A program made the position numbers and the translations under genes. A DNA stretch of 64,000 nt, taken from assembly GCA_963793825.1 (NCBI GenBank), contig CAWCBE010000009.1, forward strand, positions 186,001-250,000, read 5' to 3'. This DNA comes from RYN-230 sp963793825 (GTDB taxonomy: Bacteria; Actinomycetota; Actinomycetes; Streptosporangiales; Streptosporangiaceae). Positions 58,198 through 64,000 of the stretch are shown piece by piece. The notes under the pieces are model-generated. The model searched no databases and had not been told where the DNA came from. It saw only the letters and a program-made list of their open reading frames with translations. Within the stretch, counting starts at the first letter, position 1. The number at the start of each line of letters is the position of its first letter.

Positions 58198-59751
58198 GTG
58201 AGCGAGCACTATGACGTGATCATCGTGGGCAGCGGGGCCGGAGGCGGCACGCTGGCGCACACCCTGGCTCCGTCCGGCAAGCGGATACTCCTGCTCGAGC
58301 GCGGTGATTTCCTGCCCCGCGAGACGGACAACTGGAATCCCGGCCCAGTATTCGTCAACGGCAAGTACATCTCGCCGGATACCTGGTACGACGCGGACGG
58401 CAAGCCCTTCCAGCCCCAGGTGCACTACTTCGTCGGCGGCGCCACCAAGCTGTACGGCGCCGCGCTGTACCGGCTGCGCCCCGGGGACTTCGGCGAGATC
58501 AAGCATGCTGACGGCGTGTCACCGGCGTGGCCGTTGAGCTATGCGGATCTCGAACCCTGGTACACGAAGGCCGAGTGGCTGTACCAGGTCCACGGGGTGC
58601 ACGGCGAAGATCCCACCGAGGGCCATTGCTCGAAGCAGTACCCGTGGCCGCCGGTCTCCCACGAGCCGCGCGTCCAGCAGATCTCCGATGCGCTGACCGC
58701 CGGCGGCTACCATCCGTTCCATGCGCCGTGCGGCATTCTCCTGGATGAGGCGCACCGGGAACTGAGCCAGTGCGTCCGCTGCGCGTGGTGTGACGGCTAC
58801 CCGTGCCTGGTGCACGCGAAGGCCGACGCGGATGTCATCGCGGTGCGTCCGCTGCTAGACCAGCCGAACGTGACCCTGCTGGTGAACGCGGAGGTGGAGC
58901 GCCTCGAGACGGACGGCGCGGGCGCAGCCGTCACCGGGGTGACGGTAAGCCGCGACGGCCGCCATGAGGTGTATGAGGGCGACATCGTCGTGCTTGCGGC
59001 GGGCGCGGCCAACACCGCCAGGATCCTGCTCCGGTCCGCCTCGGACCAGCACCCGTCCGGGCTGGCGAACGGATCCGACCAGGTGGGCCGCAATTACATG
59101 TACCACAACAGCAAGGCCGTCGTGGCGCTCGGCAAGGAGCGTAACGACACGGTATTCCAGAAGACGCTCGCGCTGAACGACTTCTATTTCGCGGGGAACG
59201 GCCGGGACTGGCCGCTCGGCAACATCCAGATGCTCGGGAAATCAAACGCGATGGCGATGAAGGGCGAAGAGCCCAAGCTGACCAAGCTGGCACCGCGCTG
59301 GAGCCTCGAAGAGGTCGCCAAGCACGCCGTGGACTTCTGGCTGACCACGGAGGATGTGCCGCAGCCGGGTAACCGGGTCACCGTCGACCGCGACGGTCAC
59401 GTGCATCTCGCCTACACGGCGACGAACAACGCCGAGGCAGACGGCCTGTACCACGAGCTCAGGAAGATCCTCAACCATGTCGGGATGGCCCCACATCACG
59501 TCCTGGACAAGAACTTCTACCTGAGCATGGACGTCGCCGTGGCGGGCGTCGCGCACCAGGCGGGCACCTGCCGTTTCGGCACCGATCCGGCCACCTCGGT
59601 GCTCGACGTCAACTGCAAGGCCCACGAGCTCGACAACCTCTACGTCGCTGACACGAGCATCTTCCCGAGCATCGGGGCCGTGAACCCGGCGCTCACCGCC
59701 ATGGCTAACGCGATCCGCGTCGGCGAGCACCTGATAAGCCGGATGGCCTGA
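58198..59751 (+). CDS. GMC-family FAD oxidoreductase with a four-Cys motif
   Basis: 517 aa from GTG 58198. It oxidises an alcohol or sugar. FAD motif YDVIIVGSGAGGGTLAHTLA, then QPQVHYFVGGATKLYGAALY, DIVVLAAGAANTARILLRSA and the C-terminal active-site pair His in AGVAHQAGTCRFGTDP and Asn in AVNPALTAMANAIRVGEHLI. C192, C195, C198 and C203 (QCVRCAWCDGYPC) make a ferredoxin-like spacing that recalls the Fe-S site of some GMC dehydrogenases with cytochrome partners. No signal peptide or Tat motif seen. It stands alone, divergent from cydAB. The electron acceptor and substrate are unknown. Confidence 0.88.
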   Translation: MSEHYDVIIVGSGAGGGTLAHTLAPSGKRILLLERGDFLPRETDNWNPGPVFVNGKYISPDTWYDADGKPFQPQVHYFVGGATKLYGAALYRLRPGDFGEIKHADGVSPAWPLSYADLEPWYTKAEWLYQVHGVHGEDPTEGHCSKQYPWPPVSHEPRVQQISDALTAGGYHPFHAPCGILLDEAHRELSQCVRCAWCDGYPCLVHAKADADVIAVRPLLDQPNVTLLVNAEVERLETDGAGAAVTGVTVSRDGRHEVYEGDIVVLAAGAANTARILLRSASDQHPSGLANGSDQVGRNYMYHNSKAVVALGKERNDTVFQKTLALNDFYFAGNGRDWPLGNIQMLGKSNAMAMKGEEPKLTKLAPRWSLEEVAKHAVDFWLTTEDVPQPGNRVTVDRDGHVHLAYTATNNAEADGLYHELRKILNHVGMAPHHVLDKNFYLSMDVAVAGVAHQAGTCRFGTDPATSVLDVNCKAHELDNLYVADTSIFPSIGAVNPALTAMANAIRVGEHLISRMA

Positions 59752-59925
59752 AACCAGGCAGGAAGCCTCCTGCGGGCGGCTGAGCTGGCGACCGCGCCGC
59801 CGGGCAGCCACCAACGGCCCGCCCGCACCCGCCTGAGCTGCGGGGTTTCATGACGGCTCTTGACCTGATCCAGGCCTCGCCCGATCATGGGACAGCGGAC
59901 CAGTCCGGGGGGCACTGTCGGAAGC

Positions 59926-62202
59926 ATGAGCGGAAGCGACGTGCGTCAGCGGCCTGGCCGGGCACACCGGGCCGGCGGCCCGGTGCCGGACCTTCTCGAG
60001 TCGAAGCTGCTGCGTCCGCTATTGCGGCCTGGGACGGTCAGCCGCTCGCCGCTGATAGAACGGCTGGCGCGGAGCAACGCGCACCCGATCGTCTCGGTGG
60101 TCGCGCCCGCAGGCTACGGGAAGACGACGCTGCTATCGCAGTGGGCCGAGCGTAACGGCCAGTCTTTCGCGTGGGTGTCGGTTGACGAAGCGGACAACGA
60201 CCCGAAGGTCCTGCTCACCTACGTCGCGGAGGCGCTCGATGCGGTCGAGCCGATCGATGATCGGGTGTTCGACGCGCTCGCGTCGCCGGTGAGCTCAGTG
60301 CCTGGCTCGGTTGTCCCGCGGCTCGGGGCGGCGTTCTCGTCGATGACCTCGCCCGTCGCGCTGGTCCTGGATGACGTGCACGTGCTGCGCAACCCCGAAT
60401 GCCGGGCGGCGCTGTCAGTGCTGGCCGATCATGTCCCAGGCGGCTCGCGGCTGGCCCTGTCCGGCCGGGCCGAACCGCCGCTGCGCATCGCGCGGCTACG
60501 GGCCGAGGGGCGGATCCTGGAGATCGGCCCCGGCGACCTGTCGCTCACCCACGCCGAGGCGTCGTCGCTGCTGCGCAACGTGGATCTCACGCTGAGCGTG
60601 GCTGACGTGGCGGAGCTGCTGCAGCGGACCGAGGGATGGCCGGCCGGGCTGTACCTGGCGGCTCTCTACCTGAGGGAGGGCGGCCCCCTGGCCACCGCGG
60701 CGGTCTCCTTCGGCGGGGATGACCGGCTGGTCAGCGAGTACCTGGAGTCGGAGTTCCTGTCCCGGATCTCGCACGGGCAACGAGTGTTCCTCACCCGGAC
60801 CGCAGTCCTGGAGCGCATGTGTGGACCGCTGTGTGCCGCCGTCCTGGACTCGCCGGACGCGGCCGGGATCCTGGCCGATCTGGCCCGGCTGAATTTGCTG
60901 CTGGTGCCGCTGGACCGGCGGGGGCAGTGGTACCGCTACCACCACCTGTTCCGCGACATGCTCCTGGCCGAACTGCACCGCCTGGAGCCCGGCCTGATCC
61001 CGGACCTGCAGCACCGCGCGGCCGGCTGGTGCCTGCGCAATGGCCTGCCCGAGGCCGCGCTGGAGTACTTGATGGCGGCGGGGGACGCTGACGAGGCCGC
61101 CGGCCTGGTCGGCAAACTCGCGGTGCCGGCCCAGCGGCAGGGCCGGCTCACCACCATCCAGCGGTGGTTCGGGTGGCTGGAGGACCGGGGCGGGATCGAG
61201 CGGCATCCGACGGTCGCGGTGATGGCCTCGATGATCTCGGCGATGACGGCCCGGCCAGCGGACGCCGAGCGACTGGCCGACGCGGTCAACCAGTGGCAGT
61301 ACGGGAACCCGGCCCGGCCCGAAGACCCGGCCGGCGAGGCGTGGGCCGCCCTGCTGCGGGCCGTGCTGTGCCGGCACGGGGCCGAACAGATGCGCGCGGA
61401 CGCCGACGAGGCCGTGCGGAGGTTCGCGGGTCAGAACTTCGTGACGCCGACACCCGCGCTGGTCCAGGGAATCGCGCGCGTCCTGGGCGGTGACTTCGAC
61501 GGCGGCGATGCGTCGCTGGAAGATGCGCTCAGCGTGGGGGAGAACGCCGGCGCGCCCGAGGATTTTGCGGTCGCGCTGTGCGAGCGGTCGCTGGTGGCGA
61601 TGGCTCGCCGCGACTGGAGCCACGCCGAGATCCTGGCCAGCCAGGCCGGCGCCCTGTTGCGCGGAGCCGGGGCCGCGGAGAGCTTCGCGGCGCCGCTGGT
61701 CAGCGCGGTGCAGGCACGCACGGCCATGCACCGGGGAGATGCCCCGGCCGCGCGCCAGCATCTCGTGAGCGCCCAGCGCCGGAGGCATCTGCTGACCTAC
61801 GCTCTGCCCTACCTCGCCGTGCAGGCCCGTGCCGAGCTGGCTCGCGTCCACCTCGCGCTCGCCGACCTGCCCGGGGCGAGGACGCTGCTGCGGGAAATCG
61901 ATGAGCTGCTCAGGCGGCGGCCCGGCCTCGGGAACCTAGCGAGCGACGCCCGGGCACTCCGGGCCCAGCTCGGCCGGGAGCGCGGCCCTAGCACCCCCGG
62001 GGTGTCGGCCCTGACTGCTGCCGAACTTCGCCTCCTGCCGCTGCTCTGCACCCACCTGTCTTTCCCCGAGATCGCCGCACAGATGTTCCTGTCCAGCAAC
62101 ACCATCAAGTCGCAGGCGAACTCGATCTACCGCAAGCTAGGTGCCTCCACCCGCAGCCAGGCGGTGTCGCGGTCGCGCGACCTCGGTCTCCTCGACCGGT
62201 GA
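59926..62202 (+). CDS. LuxR-family regulator with a large STAND ATPase (MalT-like)
   Basis: About 758 aa from ATG 59926 (ATG 59887 is in frame, but with no ribosome site). Walker A is VVAPAGYGKTTLLSQWAERN, and Walker B-like is SPVALVLDDVHVLRNPECRA. The MalT-type sensor arrays of helical repeats fill residues 300-680 (LQRTEGWPAGLYLAALYLRE; RYHHLFRDMLLAELHRLEPG). The C-terminal HTH is LTAAELRLLPLLCTHLSFPE, IAAQMFLSSNTIKSQANSIY and RKLGASTRSQAVSRSRDLGL. Such ATP-dependent activators respond to a small inducer. The neighbouring GMC gene upstream and a second LuxR gene downstream are possible targets or partners. Confidence 0.9.
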   Translation: MSGSDVRQRPGRAHRAGGPVPDLLESKLLRPLLRPGTVSRSPLIERLARSNAHPIVSVVAPAGYGKTTLLSQWAERNGQSFAWVSVDEADNDPKVLLTYVAEALDAVEPIDDRVFDALASPVSSVPGSVVPRLGAAFSSMTSPVALVLDDVHVLRNPECRAALSVLADHVPGGSRLALSGRAEPPLRIARLRAEGRILEIGPGDLSLTHAEASSLLRNVDLTLSVADVAELLQRTEGWPAGLYLAALYLREGGPLATAAVSFGGDDRLVSEYLESEFLSRISHGQRVFLTRTAVLERMCGPLCAAVLDSPDAAGILADLARLNLLLVPLDRRGQWYRYHHLFRDMLLAELHRLEPGLIPDLQHRAAGWCLRNGLPEAALEYLMAAGDADEAAGLVGKLAVPAQRQGRLTTIQRWFGWLEDRGGIERHPTVAVMASMISAMTARPADAERLADAVNQWQYGNPARPEDPAGEAWAALLRAVLCRHGAEQMRADADEAVRRFAGQNFVTPTPALVQGIARVLGGDFDGGDASLEDALSVGENAGAPEDFAVALCERSLVAMARRDWSHAEILASQAGALLRGAGAAESFAAPLVSAVQARTAMHRGDAPAARQHLVSAQRRRHLLTYALPYLAVQARAELARVHLALADLPGARTLLREIDELLRRRPGLGNLASDARALRAQLGRERGPSTPGVSALTAAELRLLPLLCTHLSFPEIAAQMFLSSNTIKSQANSIYRKLGASTRSQAVSRSRDLGLLDR

Positions 62203-62209
62203 AGGCAGG

Positions 62210-62977
62210 TCACGACCGCCCGGGGAAGGCCCGGGTAACTGCGGCTGTGCGGCTGGAGACCTGCAACCGGCTGTAGATGTTTCCCAGATGCGTGCGGACG
62301 GTGCCCTCAGACAGGCCGAGCCGCCGGGCGATCTGGGCGTTGGTGTGCCCGGCGGCGAGCAGGTTCAGCAGTTGCCAGTGCCGGGCAGTGAGCTCCGGCA
62401 GAGGATGGCGGCGGCGTTCAGCGTCGAGGTAAGCCTGATACAGGTGCGGGCGTAGCAGCGTGAGCAGGGCGCGGTCTTCCTCGGAAAAGTCGGCGCCCGG
62501 CCCCCGGAACAAGAACAGCCGCAGGGTCCGGCCCGGGCCGGGGGGCTTGCCGGGCTCGGCGGGGAGGGTCAGCATCAGCTCGTGTTCGACACCCTGCGGC
62601 GGGTAGAGGTCGCAGTACATGCCCGTGCTGTGCCATTGCCGGGCTGAGTAGAAGTCCGCGATCTTGATGACGGATCGCAGATCACCGGTGCGGTCCGGGT
62701 AGCTGCAGGGCCGACAATCCCAGTAATGCGCCCAGTGCGCCAGCCTCAGTCCCTCGTCCGCGGCGTTGCCGTCAGCCGGGACGGCCTGGGCGAACCACGC
62801 CTCCTGCCGCTCACTATCGAAGCCCTCGAACAAGACCGCATCGCAGCGGACCTGGCTCATGAGCTCGCTAAGCAGGGACATCGGCAGTCCCTGCGCCGGC
62901 AGGTCAGCCCGGTATTCGCTGACCATGCCGGCCAGGGCGCGCAAGTCCCGTTCACTGGCCGCCACCACAGCTGTCAT
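62210..62977 (-). CDS. LuxR-family regulator with an N-terminal sensor domain
   Basis: 255 aa. The C-terminal HTH is PELTARHWQLLNLLAAGHTN, AQIARRLGLSEGTVRTHLGN and IYSRLQVSSRTAAVTRAF. The N-terminal 170 residues form a sensor of PAS/GAF-like length (FFRGPGADFSEEDRALLTLL; VIKIADFYSARQWHSTGMYC) with a Cys pair in WDCRPCSYPD. Effector unknown. It is convergent with the large LuxR gene (7-bp gap) and divergent from the methyltransferase. Confidence 0.88.
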   Translation of the reverse strand: MTAVVAASERDLRALAGMVSEYRADLPAQGLPMSLLSELMSQVRCDAVLFEGFDSERQEAWFAQAVPADGNAADEGLRLAHWAHYWDCRPCSYPDRTGDLRSVIKIADFYSARQWHSTGMYCDLYPPQGVEHELMLTLPAEPGKPPGPGRTLRLFLFRGPGADFSEEDRALLTLLRPHLYQAYLDAERRRHPLPELTARHWQLLNLLAAGHTNAQIARRLGLSEGTVRTHLGNIYSRLQVSSRTAAVTRAFPGRS

Positions 62978-63135
62978 AACGATCCCCCGGCCACGCTACT
63001 CCGGTCGCTGCGGGGCGGCCATACGCAGAATGTCGGATAGCAGCGACGGCACTGGCCGGCGAAGACTGGCGCCGAGGCGCAGCAGCGAGCCGTGCCTGGC
63101 ACCAGGGCGGCGACCGGCTCGAAGGGGGGAGGGTG

Positions 63136-64000
63136 ATGACTGAGGTGGCCTGCTCTTGCGGGTGCCGGTACGCGTTCGAGGGGGACGCGGGTGCTTGTCC
63201 CGGATGCGGTGAGGTGGCAACGATCATGACCTATCCCGCGTCCCGGACCCCGGCCACCGAGACCTACGCGCTGGGCCGCGACGCGCCCGAGAGCGCGCGG
63301 CTCCAGCGCCAGTCCGACGAGCTGAGGCCCGATAGCGCCGCGCTGCTCGCCCAGGTCGGCCTCGGGCCAGGGCAGAGCGCGATCGACCTTGGCTGCGGCC
63401 CGAGCGGCATCATCGAGCTGCTGGCCGAGCGGGCATCCGCGGGCGGGCGCGTCGTGGGCGTCAACGCTGACCCGGCCCATGTGGCCATGGCACGGCGGCT
63501 CGCCCGTCAGCGCGGGCTGGGCAACGTCGAGATCGTGGCGGCGGACGCGCGGTGCACCGGGCTGCCGTCAGACTCGTTCGACCTGGTGCACGCCCGCACG
63601 CTGCTGGTCACTGTCCCCGAACCGGCCCAGATCCTGGCCGAGATGGTCCGGCTGGCCCGCCCGGGCGGCTGGGTCGCCGGCCTGGAGCCGGACGCCGAGT
63701 ATTCGCTGTGCTACCCGGCTCATCCCGCCTGGACCCGGGCAGCCGAGATCTTCCGGGCCGCTTTCAGCCGGAACGGCGCCGACCTGCTCATCGGCCGCCG
63801 GCTGACCGAGCTGTACCGGGAGGCAGGCCTGGAGGACATCGGAGTCGAGGCACGGGCAGGCGTCTACCGGGCGAGTGACTCCCGCCGCACGGTCCGCCTT
63901 GACCTGATCCGCAGCATGCGCCCGATGATCCTTGAGCTCGGGCTGGCCGAGCAGCGGGAGCTTGACCAGCTGGACCAGGCGCTCCGCCTGCATCTCGATG
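63136..64000 (+). CDS. SAM-dependent methyltransferase with N-terminal zinc ribbon, cut by the window end
   Basis: The frame from ATG 63136 (GGGGGGAGGG just upstream) is open to the window edge, giving at least 288 aa. It starts MTEVACSCGCRYAFEGDAGA with C-x-C and C-x-x-C pairs (CSC and CPGC), a small zinc-ribbon-like module. Then follow the class I methyltransferase motifs: motif I SAIDLGCGPSGIIELLAERA, VVGVNADPAHVAMARRLARQ, NVEIVAADARCTGLPSDSFD, LVHARTLLVTVPEPAQILAE and MVRLARPGGWVAGLEPDAEY. The substrate is unknown. An alternative start is the ATG at 63229 without the Cys pairs, but the ribosome site favours 63136. Confidence 0.8.
   Translation, partial: MTEVACSCGCRYAFEGDAGACPGCGEVATIMTYPASRTPATETYALGRDAPESARLQRQSDELRPDSAALLAQVGLGPGQSAIDLGCGPSGIIELLAERASAGGRVVGVNADPAHVAMARRLARQRGLGNVEIVAADARCTGLPSDSFDLVHARTLLVTVPEPAQILAEMVRLARPGGWVAGLEPDAEYSLCYPAHPAWTRAAEIFRAAFSRNGADLLIGRRLTELYREAGLEDIGVEARAGVYRASDSRRTVRLDLIRSMRPMILELGLAEQRELDQLDQALRLHLD

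Noticed and set aside
60496..61851. 451-aa minus-strand ORF
   Set aside because: Antisense to the MalT-like LuxR gene, whose Walker and HTH motifs are clear.
1..64000. tRNA, rRNA or riboswitch genes
   Set aside because: No cloverleaf with a TTCGAATCC-type arm, no rRNA-like conserved blocks and no known riboswitch core were recognised by eye. A covariance-model scan would be decisive.

Overview
The window is very GC-rich DNA with tightly packed genes on both strands, GTG and TTG starts, strong third-position G/C bias, F420-type LLM oxidoreductases and many TetR/MarR/ArsR/GntR/LuxR regulators. This fits an actinomycete chromosome. The sequence alone does not justify a genus. No rRNA, tRNA, CRISPR array or phage module was seen.

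Left end (1-3.2 kb): a nested mobile-element remnant. An IS630-family transposase on the minus strand is cut by a 2.16 kb group II intron (466-2626) lying antisense to it, and its C-terminus is cut again by what looks like the end of another IS at the left edge. From 3.5 to 15.5 kb come small envelope and stress genes: PspC with a small membrane partner, MarC, an arsR-SRPBCC-DUF1579 operon behind a palindromic operator, an orphan sacsin-type HSP90-like ATPase, a DsbA-family oxidoreductase, secreted proteins and an SDR. From 15.7 to 22.5 kb there is a beta-glucuronidase, an LLM enzyme, a LacI regulator coupled to a SemiSWEET sugar transporter, and an ABC exporter divergent from a MarR gene whose 5' end carries a minisatellite.

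From 22.6 to 30 kb is a patchwork of small VOC, GNAT, DUF1330 and SRPBCC genes, two of its genes frameshifted (DinB-like, LLM), with a 14-bp minisatellite just before an arsR-SRPBCC pair. From 30 to 39 kb is the most striking block: an AraC regulator divergent from a DJ-1/PfpI protein, two SnoaL-like proteins and a complete four-component di-iron aromatic/alkene monooxygenase set (hydroxylase alpha, gamma, coupling protein, hydroxylase beta, Rieske ferredoxin). It is followed, translationally coupled, by an unusual protein joining a ribosomal-L22-like domain to a DUF59/MIP18 iron-sulfur-assembly domain. No reductase gene is present. A broken alpha/beta hydrolase and a small cytochrome-like remnant follow.

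From 39 to 50 kb: a TetR-glycosyltransferase pair, a GntR-controlled unit (VOC, GntR, M24-fold protein with an altered metal site) divergent from a fused 2-oxoacid dehydrogenase E1 and its E2, an SDR, and a TetR-MFS exporter pair. From 50 to 58 kb is a redox block on the minus strand: GH15 hydrolase, NDH-2, a G6PDH-like protein lacking the catalytic His, and cytochrome bd oxidase (cydAB). The right end has a GMC flavoenzyme with a four-Cys motif, two LuxR-type regulators and a methyltransferase with an N-terminal zinc-ribbon-like motif that runs off the window. Three genes are broken by single frameshifts; these may be real pseudogenes or consensus errors.
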